Positions 13,801 to 25,769 of a stretch of 64,000 nt of DNA are shown piece by piece. The stretch's first letter is position 1. Each line of letters begins with the position of its first letter. The stretch lies in the NCBI RefSeq assembly GCF_011075055.1, contig NC_058149.1, positions 7,198,449-7,262,448 on the forward strand, in the 5' to 3' direction. The notes under the pieces were generated by a model. That model was not told where the DNA came from. It worked only from the letters and a program-made list of their open reading frames with translations, and did not search any database. The position numbers and the translations under genes were made by a program. This DNA comes from Mangifera indica (Eukaryota; Streptophyta; Magnoliopsida; Sapindales; Anacardiaceae).

Positions 13801-16556
13801 CAAATATTCAAATACCCCTTTTACATAACATATAAACTAGATTTAGCAAATAAAATTAAGTTTTGAATTAAGATTCAATAAATACCTTTTTCTCAACAAT
13901 TAATTTTTTTCGACTCGAATTGAAAAATATGAAATTCTTCCTTTTGAACGAGCTCGCACTAATTGATATTGAATAAAAATTAGAGTAAGAATAAGTGTTT
14001 GAATGATATTGGGACTGTATGTAATAAGAGTGAGAATGAGAGTAAGAGGGAGAGTGAGAGGGAGAGGATTTATATAGATGTAGTTATGGGTAGTTTTGAT
14101 ATTTTAAAAAATATTTAGGGCATTTTTGTTTAGGAATAGGAAAAATAGACATTTTTGCTTAATGAAAGGGTAAAATGGATATTTAATTTAATTTCCTTTT
14201 TTTTAATTATGGGAAGTGAATATTTTACTCCAATATACTCATGAAAGCCAATAAAAAAAAGTTAGAAAATATATTTCCAATGCAAAGTCATGACAACAAT
14301 ATTCTTTCCAATCTTATTTTGATTTGTTTTTATGGCTTTCCAAAAAAATTTTAAATCACGAGCTTGTTTTGTTAGAAAGAAAATAAGTAAAAAAGAAAAG
14401 AAATTTTGAGAAGTTAAAAAAAATAAGGAAAAGACCTTTTTTTTCATTTTATAAAAAGTGGCTTGGATAGACATGGGATATGACTTAGATAATATTACCT
14501 TTCATTTTAAGGGTGAACCCGCCCATATATCGTATTGAAAAACATAATTATAACTAGAATTAAAACTGAATAGTCTTAAGTTTTAGAATTATAACCAAAT
14601 TTTGTATAGATATGTTTTCACCTAAAACTTATTTGATCGGTTCAAATTCTAGTTCCAATTTCGGTTATTTGACACTGTTTATATATATCTTTTTAATTCC
14701 CAAAAGAATCTACTACTTACAAATTATAATGCGGTCAAAATTAAAATGTAATTTATCTTCATTTGTTTGCAAATGTGTCTCTAACAAAAATTCACTTTAA
14801 ACAGTAAAAATTAAATTTACATAATATAAAGGGAAAAAAATAAAAATCCAGATGGACTTTACATGAGAATCAATTCCAAACTACAAAGTAGTGAAGAAGC
14901 CTCTCTTAGTGTCACTATAATTTTGAATTGGAAATAACCAAAATCATATCTCATTTTCCTTTCATAGTCAAGTAAAGATAAGATCAAAAAATAAACATTT
15001 ACCTAAAATTTTATTAGAATGTGGAGCCTTAAAATAGAATCTATAAGGTACGTTAAGTAAAATTCAGCCAATTGAATCCCACCAAGGAAGCTACATTATT
15101 CCAGTAAAAGGGTAATTTAGTTTCAAGTCCAAATTTTCTGCCTTGGAATAAGGACTACCACAAAGCACGTTCTTGAGGAAAAATGATACTCATGCAAACC
15201 TCCTCACACTTTTTGAGTTTCGCATTGTTTCAAAACAACTCACCATTGATGCATATCTAACATAAATTACAATACTATTTCACGCATTAGCATAATCCTA
15301 ATTGTCGATGTGATTCTCATTACAAACTTATGTACGCATATTACCCATGTCATCGATAAGGTAACATTAACCCATTTCATTAACCTTTTTTTTGTATGTC
15401 GATAAGGTAACATTAACTCATTTCATCAAGTGCATTAATAAAGATAAATTACTGAACTTACTATTTTGTATATTTTTTCAGTTGGTGTAGACTGCTCATG
15501 ATAGGGTCATTTGAAAAGGTCTGCTTGTACACACTCTATACACAAATTTGATCAAACCGAGGGCAAAACAACATATTCAAACCATTCCTTCCTCGACTAT
15601 AGAGTGTGAGAAAGCTTTCCTCAAATGGTATGAGGAAGTTGCAACATCAAATGACCATGAAGAATATTGCATAGGAGCAAAGTCCAAAGTCGCTTTTTAG
15701 CACATGATTGTTGAGCTATGTCAATGGCTAACCAACGATGTAAATGGCCTATATCCATTGCCTTTGTTTAAATGTTTTTTGTATTCATAAAAACATAAAA
15801 CAATTTATGTTTTTTTGTCGATCATCAGCATGTAAATTCCTTCGTGGCACTATTACATCGACACCAACATAAGCGACAGGTCATTGTCCCACAAAGTTAG
15901 ACGATGACCCACACATTTTTCATAGGGTATATAGGCATAATATATGATACTTGGGGTGACTACGAGTGGTCGAAAGTCTTCAAAAAGAGTGAGAAGGCAT
16001 ATTACACATTAGTTTTATTTACAAACCATGGGGACGGCTGATTGGGTATTATATTATAAGGTTTTAAAGGCACCGATAACCAATAGTGTAACGAAATTAA
16101 AAATTTTAAAAACAAAGAATCTAAAAACCCTTAACCAAGAAATCCATTTTAAACATATAATCATCAACATACAAAACACATATAGGGTGTTTTAGATTTT
16201 TTACTTACGCTGATGGCTCCTTCAAATCTAAGCAAAGCACGAACACATAAGAAGCAATCTACGGAGCATGCTACTAGGCTTCTTTGTTGGATCATTTGTG
16301 TTCACAAGAAGAAGAAGAGAAAATTAGAAATCCAACAACTACGGTTTTTGTTGTGTATGTATTCTCATTTTTTTCTTTAATTTTAATGCTCTTTAAATAT
16401 GTGTAGATGTCTAAGTACAATAAGGATTTCATCTAGAGTGGTCACCATCAACACACATGCACGGCTGGCATGTAAACATGCACAACCAGCATGTTTCATA
16501 ACATACATAGATGACACATAAATGTAATGCCCGATAGGCATTTTGGCCTTGCACAG

Positions 16557-17888
16557 CTGGACAAAATTGGTTTAGCCGTGCCATGCCTTTTATAATTTGT
16601 ATGGTGCCAACACATCAAAATTTTCCTTGGTCAAAACACAGTCAACCAAATTCTTTCCTTCCCTAAACACCTGAATTATCATCAAATAATATCGCCTCTA
16701 GATTCAAATCAATCTCTATATGCCTATGACTCATAAGCTCTCTATTGAACTAGTAGTGTCTAAATTCGGATTAAATTTAGACACATACCAAGATTAGCCT
16801 CTAGTAAAATATCATGGCCACCTAGATGATAGATTGTCAATAGACATCTGTTAAGCTTTTACAATGTCACAATTACGTGCAATTTAGTCATTTTATCAAC
16901 CAATATCTCTTGAGGCTAAGGCATAGAAAAATGTATATTTATTAGTTTTTCGGTATGAACTGATACACATCAATAATTAACATGGATTAGGGTATTATCT
17001 TATTCCACTGTGACCACAAATTTAAACTGTTATAAATGTTATTCAATATTCTTATGTGAGATATTTTCTCTTGTGCTCAGAGGTCACAAATATTTTATCA
17101 ATCAACTATATCCTCAATGTATATCGTAGTAGTTTTTCAGTATGAACTGATACATATCAATAATTAACATGGATTAGGGTATTATCTTATTCCACTGTGA
17201 CCACAAATTTAAGCTATTATAAATGTCATTCAATATTCTTATGTGAGATATTTTCTCTTGTGCTTAGGGGTGACGAATATTTTATCAATCAACTATATCT
17301 TCCATGTATCTCATGATATGGTCGATTACTACCTTTATAGTTGTCTCAATTATGATGACACATTAGATAGCGTCAAACCATACCAATCTTAAAACAAGAT
17401 GATCTGACGACCTCAAGTAAAGGATTACATGAGCTTGTGGTGTTCAAAAGATTTATTTTATAAACATTAGAGCAGTCATCCATGTACATATCCTCTAATT
17501 TAGTCAGTCCAATGAACACGTCTACAATATATATCCATGTGTTGCATCAAGTTGTCTACAACAACTTTAACAGGTGAGAATTATCATCACTTTTAGTGGG
17601 CTCGTCAACATTATGATAATTTCATCATTATTACACATGTCTTTGTTCATTGTAATGTCGAGATTACAGACGTCTCTAGAATAACCACTAAAAGTGTACA
17701 TAAAGTTCCCATGATCAATGATTTGCTCCTCTCATCACAATTCAACCGTTCTAAAGGTATATTATTCACACAATCGTATAAATAAACAATATATGACTTG
17801 AATAACAATAAATCATTTATTAATTATTAATATAAAATTACATTCACGAATGTCAAATTTGACTGGTTCTAGGGCACCTACCCTAACA
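16557..17888 (-). mobile_element. Copia-like LTR, probably solo, inside MULE B
   Basis: Read on the minus strand it begins TGTTAGGGTAGGTGCCCTAG, the usual start of a class of plant copia LTRs. CACAG occurs at both edges (16552-16556 and 17889-17893), a candidate 5-bp TSD. The left border is off by one base from a perfect TG...CA form, so it is tentative, and nearby 16095-16550 is itself retroelement-like. No coding region or primer site accompanies it. An internal tandem duplication lies at 16954-17310. Confidence 0.5.
16954..17310. repeat. 187-bp tandem duplication within the LTR
   Basis: TATGAACTGATACACATC at 16954 recurs with one change at 17141. Both are followed by ATAATTAACATGGATTAGGG, a TTATTCCACTGTGACC phrase and ATTTTATCAATCAACTATAT. 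The period is 187 bases, with few differences between the units. Confidence 0.85.
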
Positions 17889-18689
17889 CACAGATGTGTG
17901 TTTCTATTATAATTTATTTATATACAACAAGTGTCTCTATTATATTTCTCAATGTTTGTAGATTTTCACACCAACAAATTTCGATTGTGTTTACTAGGTT
18001 ATGAGGGCCTTAGATCTACATGAGCAAAGGATCACTATATATAACTCCTAGCGCACTTTTACAAGCGACCATGGGGGGCTTACTTGTCAAAAGACATTGT
18101 ACACTGTGTTCATCTTGGTATTACGAACATCCACAAGTTTTTGGACCACCGCAAGACATGCACCATGATAAGATCACTTAGAATTGCACCAAGTGAAGGG
18201 TGTCCCCTAGTAAGGTGCAGGATCTGATCATTATGGTGTTTTTATATTGCGCTTTATAAAGTGTTTGATGCTTGATCGAAGTTTAGATTTCCTCCACGAG
18301 TCTTCCAACTCGATGTGCATACATTTGGCCTCAGAGTTATATTTTCATTGTACTGAATAAATCGCGAATACATATGTTTACTTTAGAGTTATTATATATA
18401 TACATTTTATGTACAATATTTTATTAGTTATGCATATGATTTCATGTTTTATCAATTTTATTATATGTCTGAAACAAATATACCAGTAGTTCATAAGTAA
18501 TTTTAATACAAACATAAATCAAATATAACTCAAACATAAATCAAATGTAATAATTGATTAATAGATGTCATAAACATAAATAATAATAATATAATATTTC
18601 AATGATTATATCTCATTTCAACATAAATAATATTGATATAAGATTTCAATTATTACATCTCATTTCAACAAGTACATAAATCAAACTAA

Positions 18690-21020
18690 ACAAACGGTCT
18701 CTTTCCTTTATTTCTTCTTGGTGAACTTGATAATATAGAGCTTGGAACCAGTGTTGGACTCTTGTAGTATGATCGTACATACACAGGTTGATTACATTGA
18801 ATGCAAACCTTTAGTATAACAACCTCACCTTACAAAGGACATTTATTCTTGTTTGAAAGATGATTTGGTCGATGATGATCAAGAAATGGTAGCAAGATAA
18901 GTTTTTCCTTTATGACATGTAACTATTCTGATTGATCCCTTAGTGGATTGATAGATTTTGCATAAATTAGATAGTAGAATTTGGTGTTGTATAATAGATA
19001 AGCCTATGCATAAACATTGGTGAGTCTCATATGTCTTACGACAATGATGACATGCATACATGGAATGTGTAAACACTAAAACTTCATGCACGTACATGCC
19101 TGCTTATGAAAGTCCACAATGCCCATGTATTCACGACCTATAACGTGGTACCAAACATTTGTAATTGGACAAACCTCAAAATTCACACACTTCAACACAT
19201 AATGGCCAAGTTTCTTCTCTATTCATGATGTAACCTAGTGAGGGCATTCATTTGCAATTTTTAAAAAGCATGAGCACATTTATTACTAAATAAGTGTAAG
19301 TGTACAAAGTCATAGTCAATTAGATAATTAATATTAACACTATACATATTTGCATGATTTCTCCTCTTGTAAAACCATCTTACAAGATGCCCCGAATGAA
19401 CTCAATCAATATTGTGATAGGCCAACCATTTGTGTATTTGACAAATGCATTAAATAACTCTACGATATTGGTTGTTATTATGTTATGCCTATTGTTTGGA
19501 AAATGTGCCCTATTTCATCGCTAATACCCACCTCACGTAGGTAATTCCCTACTTCAAGATGCACCTTATTAATGAATCTCATCATAAACTCAACATTTGC
19601 CTTTGTATAGGCATTCACTGTTTTCCAATATAAACATGTGACCTGTGAGTTATATTGTACTCCGATCACATGTTACAAAGAAGGTGATGACAACAACATT
19701 CATGATGTACATCTGTAAATACCTAATCTATTGTAGAGTATATAACATGATATTTATTTGAGATTATTGCTAAGTCTGACATTTCACCGATGCAATCTTT
19801 AAGTTTTGTCAAAAACTAACACCACGTTGAATGATCTTCCTTTTCCCACGTTAGCAAGCTTTAAATTGTAGTAATAATTTGGTAAGAGCATAAATAACTT
19901 CTCTGATAAGCCCTTCAATGATTGTATTACCCATTTTTTTGCCTGCCAAGTTTGTGAATATGATATATTAATTTTATACCTATAGGTGATGTCAATAATG
20001 ATCTTTTTAAACCGATAAATATAATCAATCAACACAAACTTTGACTTCATTAATTAGCCTAAAACTCAAGCACCAATTTGCCTATGATATGACTTTATTT
20101 AATCTCTTGAGCATATGTGCATGGGATTCATAGAACAGATTTGGAATACATCACTAGGTTTTATTCTTCTTCCTAATAGATACCATTTACATTGATCATC
20201 ATTGCACTTAATCTTCTATCTCTCCGTGTCTAACTTGGCGACTTTATATTGGAATCATTTCTCTAACACAAATTGAGTCACTATAACTTTCAAGCATTTT
20301 TTTATCCTTAAAAATGTCACCAATTTTTACAACTTTGCCCTCTTGCACCGATCATGTACCACTTGATATTGTTAAAGGTTGTGGAGGAAAATCGGATAGC
20401 CACTTAAATGGATCAGTCGAGACATTATCAAAAAATGGGCTAACATAATTCTTGTTATCCTGAAAAGGATCTTTAAGATGAAGACTACTTATGTCATAGT
20501 TAATAGATTACGTATCCTTTAGGTTCAACTCATCAAGAGGAATATCAATCATCTCATTCCCATCAAAGTCACCCTAATCTAAAACCTTCTCTTTGTCTCC
20601 ATGAGCCCATTATACAGTAATATAGAATGCATCATTATAAAAATTTGTCAACTCTTCCTCATTGGATTCCTTTTTCAATTCACTATTGTTATCACTTATT
20701 TCTTTTTCTCCTTATGCTTCGATGAAGGTACATGTAACAAAAATTGGAATACATTCCTAAAAGTATTTTAACATGTCAATAAGACTCGTCATTTTCATCA
20801 TTTTTTATTTTTACAAGGGAGTCTTCCTTGATATGTTTTAGTTTTTGGCATAACTGAATGTTGTTTTAGATCGAATCGATACCACACTTTTCAGTCAATA
20901 GCTAGATAAATCCCCCTAATGTTGTTATGGAATTTTAACCACTATTTTAAAACCTCCAATATATTTCATTATATTCTAATCACGTTGAATTCATTCTCTT
21001 TTGAAATTCAATCTTACAAT
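18690..21020 (-). pseudogene. MULE B transposase (MuDR type), heavily decayed
   Basis: The region follows the copy A transposase in the same order and orientation. Minus-strand pieces include YWKTVNAYTKANVEFMM and NYLREVGISDE at about 19640-19510, the counterparts of YWKAAKSYTKTDFKAMM and AYLREVDFNDG in copy A. Lower-similarity matches cover the N-terminal part (about 21010-20700) and the SWIM region (about 19110-19020). The SWIM Cys and His residues are mostly gone and the DDE core has frame breaks. It is more degraded than copy A. Confidence 0.65.
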
Positions 21021-21059
21021 GAACAATGTTGATTAAAAAAACATTTATCAAAAAAATCC

Positions 21060-21900
21060 ACATTACGCTTTATCAATATAACAAAATACCCTTCGTATTT
21101 TTTTTGCATTTCATTTAAGCCCCTCATATATTATCAAAAATCAAAATACCCCATATATTTTTCTAACATATACGAAATTGATATTCTTATAATATCTAAA
21201 TGCCTCCTAATTTTTGTGTATTTCATTTAGCACCCTCATATTTTACTAATTTTAAAATACCCCTTATAATTTCCTTGTATTTTTTTAACCCTCTCATATA
21301 TTATCAAAGATTAAAATATCTCCTATATTTTCATAATATATACAAATTTAATATTCTTATAATATCTAAATGCCACCCAATTTTGGTTTTTTTTACCACC
21401 CTTACATTTATCAAATTTCAAAATACCCACTATATTTTTCTAACATTTTTTACCCCCTCATATGTTATCAAAGATAAAGATACCCCCAATATCTTCTTAA
21501 AATATACGAACTTGATATTCTTACAATATCTAAATGCCCCCCAATTTTGGCTTATTTCATTTATCTACGTCATATTTTATCTAATTTAAAAATTTTTCCT
21601 ATATTTTTCTAATATTTTATTTAACCTCCTTATATATTAACAAAAATCAAAACATCTTTATATTTTTTTAATATATACAAACTTGATATTATTATAATAT
21701 CGAAATGCCCCATCAATTTTGGTGCATATTATTTATCACCTTCAAATTTTGTTTAATATTAAAATACCTCATATATTTATATAATATTTCATTTATCACT
21801 CTTACGCATCGTTAGATCTTGAAATATCTCTATATTTTCTTAGCATTTTTTATTTAAAATCTCATATATTATCAAATATCTAAATGTCTCCTATGTCATT
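21060..21900. repeat. Subterminal tandem array of MULE B, about 150-170-bp unit
   Basis: GATATTCTTATAATATCTAA with variants recurs near 21180, 21350, 21510 and 21685. It is interleaved with TTTCTAACAT, ATTTCATTTA and CTCATATATTATCAAA phrases shared with the array at 12830-13800. An apparently open stretch at 21200-21589 lies in this array and is not a gene. Confidence 0.75.
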
Positions 21901-22300
21901 ACATTAATAAAATCTAAAAACTTGATTTAACAAATAATCTAAGTTTTGAATTAAAATTCATATAAACACCTTGTTATTACGGATTGATTTTTTTCATTGA
22001 AACTTAGAAAGATGAATTTTTTTTATTTTAAATGAATCTACAATATTAAATATTGAGTGAAAAATAAAAATTTAAATAATTTGATGAAAGTATGAGGATG
22101 AGAGTTTATATAAAAATGATTAAAGGGTAAATTTTAGGGTATGTTGATTATATCATGTAATCACTCCAGTTCGTTAACTAAGTCGCCCTATTTTCTGTCT
22201 TTTTAATCAATTTCCCTGATTTAAAGAGTAAATGTTAGAGGAGTAGCACAAATTTACCTCTAAAGCCCCAACGAAGCGAGATCCAAATTCCAACACAACA

Positions 22301-22822
22301 ATGGCTCCCAAATCAGAACAATCACAGAGCCTCTCTACACAAGCAGATCCTTCCTCTTCATCCATGGACCCTCTCTTCCACATCCTGAAGATCCTCCCGT
22401 ACTCCATTCTACGACCACCCAGACTCCGTCTGAAGCTCCCCTCTTTCGCTCTCCCTTCAGCCATGACCGTCTTCGCTCTCGTCCTCCTCACCTACTTCAT
22501 GGTGGTTTCTGGGATAGTTTACGATGTGATTGTGGAGCCTCCAGGCATCGGGTCCACCCAGGACCCCACCACGGGTTCGGTTCGGCCAGTTGTGTTCCTT
22601 TCGGGACGCGTCAACGGTCAGTACATCATCGAGGGCCTTTCGTCTGGGTTCATGTTCGTGCTTGGTGGGATGGGGATCGTGCTCTTGGATCTGGCTCTTG
22701 ATAAAAACAGGGCTAAAAGTGTCAAAGTTTCTTATGCCTCTGCCGGAATTTCGTCCCTTATTATCGCTTATGTTATGAGTATGCTTTTTATTCGTATTAA
22801 GATCCCGGGTTATATGAGGTGA
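22301..22822 (+). CDS. OSTC: Oligosaccharyltransferase complex subunit OSTC (OST3/OST6-like family)
   Basis: A single uninterrupted frame of 173 codons with a complete start and stop. OSTC is a small accessory subunit of the oligosaccharyltransferase complex in the ER membrane, which moves the lipid-linked glycan to Asn of nascent proteins; in animals it helps couple the complex to the translocon. Family hallmarks are visible: a P-S-A-M-T-V start to the first membrane span, then YDVIVEPPGIGS, VNGQYIIEGLSSGFMFVLGG and the C-terminal RIKIPGY. Predicted spans are about residues 54-76, 110-134 and 143-165. The plant-type N-terminal extension (residues 1-50) is Ser-rich, ending in a basic RPPRLRLKLPS stretch. 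The local sequence is clearly more GC-rich than its surroundings, as expected for a real gene. No intron is needed. The frames overlapping it on either strand are shadows. Confidence 0.95.
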   Translation: MAPKSEQSQSLSTQADPSSSSMDPLFHILKILPYSILRPPRLRLKLPSFALPSAMTVFALVLLTYFMVVSGIVYDVIVEPPGIGSTQDPTTGSVRPVVFLSGRVNGQYIIEGLSSGFMFVLGGMGIVLLDLALDKNRAKSVKVSYASAGISSLIIAYVMSMLFIRIKIPGYMR

Positions 22823-24400
22823 ATTTTTAGGTTTCTTAATAATTTTGGTTTGGATTTAGAATTTGAATTTTCATATGCGATGAACTGCTATGAATAGATT
22901 ATCAGTTATTATTTATCTTTCTGTTGATTTGATACATTTTCAAATGCAAGCTAGTAATTTTGCATTTCTCTTTGCTCATTTGGTCTGCCATTTTGTTCAT
23001 GATACATATTCTTTTGTTCTGTGTTGTTGTGGCTTTCTTCAACTCTTCTTGTAGTGTGATGGAAAATTATAGAAAGATAATTGGCTGTTTACTGCAATTT
23101 CAGAGCCAGGAAAATGAAATTTGTGCTTGTAATATTTGGCTTATTGGTTAGGATTAATAAACTTAAAATCCCAATTTGATGGATTTATGGATGTGAATTG
23201 TATCGGTGAATATCTAGCTTCTAGAGAATGAATCTCTTCCCATGTGACATTTGCCATTGGTTTGAGAATTACATTTCTTTATTGTAGCATATACTTAAAA
23301 GTTAGGGATTTGAGAAATTAAGAATTAATTATTTGTTGTTCTTCCCTATATTTGTGAATAGTGATGGGAACATGAAGAAGGGGTAAATGCTAGAATAAGA
23401 AAAATGCAATAAGAGATAGTGATTTGCCTGCCCTTGTTTACAGGAGTATCCACAACTCTTTTAGTGATGTACTTAACGGAAGACGGATTGTACAAGCTTT
23501 ATTGGTGTGGTTAATTCAATATATATGTACTATTGAATTAATAAAATGAGGAACCCTTTCTTCCATGGTTGCATCACTTGTCGGTGTGGTTCACTCAATA
23601 TGTATGAGTATTGATTCATTGATTTTTAATGAGTTCAAAGGAGTGTCTTTGTTTTCTTATAAGAAACAAAAAAATTATTGGAACAAAAAAAGCTTTACAA
23701 GAGTAATTGAGCCAAAGATCCATCTTTACAATTCACAGTTTGAATTCTACAAGAAATTGACTTACACAAATATTGAAACTTAGCTGGACAAACTGTCATA
23801 CAAATGGAAGTTATGTTTGGTAGCTCATGTTTTAAGGCTTTGATCAGAGTCTGTCATTTGTTTTAAAACCAATCATATCGAATATGATACATGGCATTTA
23901 TAAAGTGCTCAACCTTTTCTTCTTTCATCTGTTTCTTTGGCTGTCTTAGTGCTAGCCATGATAATTAAGGAGTAAAATTGTCTGAAATGTGTATTAAGCC
24001 CAAACGAACTAGGTTGGGAAAAAACTGATGCTAACAGAGCCAGCTAAATCTGGTAGCTAGGTAGATTTCTCTTTATTAAAATATGGATATAGTTATTTTA
24101 TGTGCTTTCAGAATGCTTTTTGGCATCAGGATCTTCAGTCTTTCCCTAGATGCCAAACTGTAATTTTCTGGGTGTGTTTGAACTGCTTTGTCTCGTGTAT
24201 TGGATTTTTTTCTATGTATATTGACTATCATTCTTTCAAAGGATGGGTTGTCTTCAATGGCTGCCATCCCTTCTATCTTAATTGATATTTTCCCTTTCTA
24301 TTTGCGATGTACTATTCCTTAAAAACGGTAAAAAATTATTCTTTAAAAAAGAAGAAAAATGTTAAGCATATAAAGTACTCTAAAAGACCTTCAAGGAATC
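22823..24400. other. OSTC 3' flank, no gene seen
   Basis: T-rich sequence consistent with a 3' UTR and downstream intergenic DNA. Short open stretches here have no recognisable domain. No tRNA, repeat array or transposon coding region was seen. Confidence 0.5.
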
Positions 24401-24414
24401 CCATTCTCATGCAA

Positions 24415-25020
24415 CCAAGAATAGGGATGGCAATGGGCGGGGCTGGTTGGGTTGAGTACTACATTCCCCATCCTGCCTCCGTCCCTGTACACAACATTGA
24501 GCAATGAATAAGTTAAAATTTCACACATTCTTTTCAAGTACTAACATGTTTGGATGTTGAAAATGAAGGGGTTCTGATTTTGAAATAGTTTGGGAAGAAG
24601 ATGAATTAAGGTTGAGTTTAAAATGTTAATGGTATTTTGTTAATAATTAAATATCCACTAGATATTTTAGTAAATTGGAAAGGGAAATAGGTGTGTGGCA
24701 AGGTGGGTTCAAGGCAAAGATATATATATATATATATATATTCTTGTCCTCGCTTATTTCAACAAATCCATCCTTGTCTGAGGCAAAGATTCAATTTTGG
24801 GATCAAATTATCATGCTAGGTCATGAGGAGTTTTCTCTATTTCAGGATGTTTGTTGAGCATGTCATTTTCATGCTTTGGTAAACAAAATGACAAATGGGG
24901 TAGCAAAATTCTTGGTAGCCTGTTTGGGTTGGGAATGAGATGCAAAAATTTCAATAGAGATAAGGATGAAATTTTTCCCCAATTGATTTTTGGTCGCTTA
25001 TTGGAATAGATGTTCATGCA
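24415..25020. other. Repeat remnants and (AT)n run
   Basis: AGGGATGGCAATGGGCGGGG at about 24423 is the typical end of a common plant hAT-type MITE; its partner end was not found. An (AT)n run lies at about 24720-24741. No gene is visible. Confidence 0.45.
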
Positions 25021-25029
25021 TAATGATGT

Positions 25030-25727
25030 GCTTAAAACCTAGTAATTATACTAAATCGTATCAATATAATGAATATTAGTCTAAGTATTGATCCCATGGG
25101 GGCTAACTATTGAATTACTGAAATTAGAAAATTACTATTTTAGGTTAAACATTGACAATTTGATTACCTAAAATTGATTAAACTAACAAAATTAGACTAA
25201 CCCAAATTACAATTGATTCAAATCTAAACGATGGAGCACATGATACTCTGGTGATCTTATATTAAAGGGTCATATATACTAATGTCCATTAGAGAATATG
25301 TTTTACATACATTGTGTTACCAATTATGTGGAATTTTCTAGCAAGTCAATCAAGTGAACATCTAGTCAACATCTACCCATGGGTTGCACTAGGTCAACAT
25401 CAACAAACCTCAGTACATGACATTTGTTGCTACATTTCGGTAAGATCGTTTAACACTATGGAAGTTTTACCGTATGTTTTATACTCTTGATCAATATAAT
25501 ACCTGAGATTACATACATTAGATTGCCCATCATATGTGTTTATAGGATTTTCATGATTAAGTTATGTATTAATCATTTCACTACGATTTTACCAACTTAA
25601 GGATATTATCTAGACATGTATAAGAATATATACTTACAGATAAATAGTGTTACTCAAGATATTTAAACATGACTTAAGATGAATTTATATTGTCAAGAAG
25701 ATTGACTCTAAAGCACCAACTCCAACA
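25030..25727 (-). mobile_element. LTR fragment, minus orientation
   Basis: On the minus strand it starts TGTTGGAGTTGGTGC at 25727, an LTR-type beginning similar to the one ending at 17888. It lies just downstream, in the minus direction, of the gag remnant. The far border was not identified. Whether it belongs to the same element as the gag remnant is unproven. Confidence 0.45.
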
Positions 25728-25769
25728 CTTACAAACATCTTCAAATGAACAAAAGGCTAAAACTCTATA

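Larger units (their letters stand above)
4076..14196. mobile_element. MULE (Mutator-like element) copy A, about 10.1 kb, ULP1-carrying
   Basis: The left end is GGGAAATTAAATTA (4076-4089); the right end is the reverse complement GGAAATTAAATTA (14184-14196). The same terminus occurs at 59254. The 10-mer TTTTAATTAT precedes the left end and recurs at 14201-14210, four Ts past the right end, so it may be a target duplication blurred by poly-T slippage. Inside, in order: a tandem array, a DUF1985/ULP1 gene (+), a MuDR-type transposase (-) and a second tandem array. MULEs with a ULP1-type protease gene are known in plants (Kaonashi-type elements in Arabidopsis, CUMULE-like elements in melon); assignment to one of these is inference. 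Both genes are broken, so the copy is not autonomous now. Confidence 0.75.
15460..18330 (+). pseudogene. ULP1-like protease gene of MULE B, broken and interrupted
   Basis: Bases 15479-16060 match the 8722-9290 part of the copy A protease gene; 17890-18330 match 9340-9760. The two blocks are separated by retroelement sequence. In the His box the codons read TAC (17992, Tyr for His) and TAG (17995, stop for Trp). In the Cys box the frame reads HYGVFILRFIKCL: TAT (18232-18234) stands where the catalytic Cys belongs, while the following Gly-Val is kept. No DUF1985 part is visible in this copy. It cannot encode an active protease. Confidence 0.65.
14211..22150. mobile_element. MULE copy B, ULP1-carrying, interrupted by an LTR
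   Basis: The left end begins GGGAAGTGAATATTTTACTC at 14211, directly after the right flank of MULE A. The order matches copy A: protease pseudogene (+), transposase pseudogene (-), terminal array. The left 2.3 kb is nearly the same as 1-3275. The right boundary is not clear: no reverse complement of the left end is visible near 22100-22180, so 22150 is an estimate based on where similarity to the right part of copy A fades. Confidence 0.65.

Noticed and set aside
21200..21589. Open frame of 129 codons (+)
   Set aside because: Falls in the terminal tandem array of MULE B; the repeated peptide phrases follow the DNA repeat.
22207..22491. Open frame of 94 codons (-) overlapping OSTC
   Set aside because: Antisense shadow of the OSTC coding region, no homology features.
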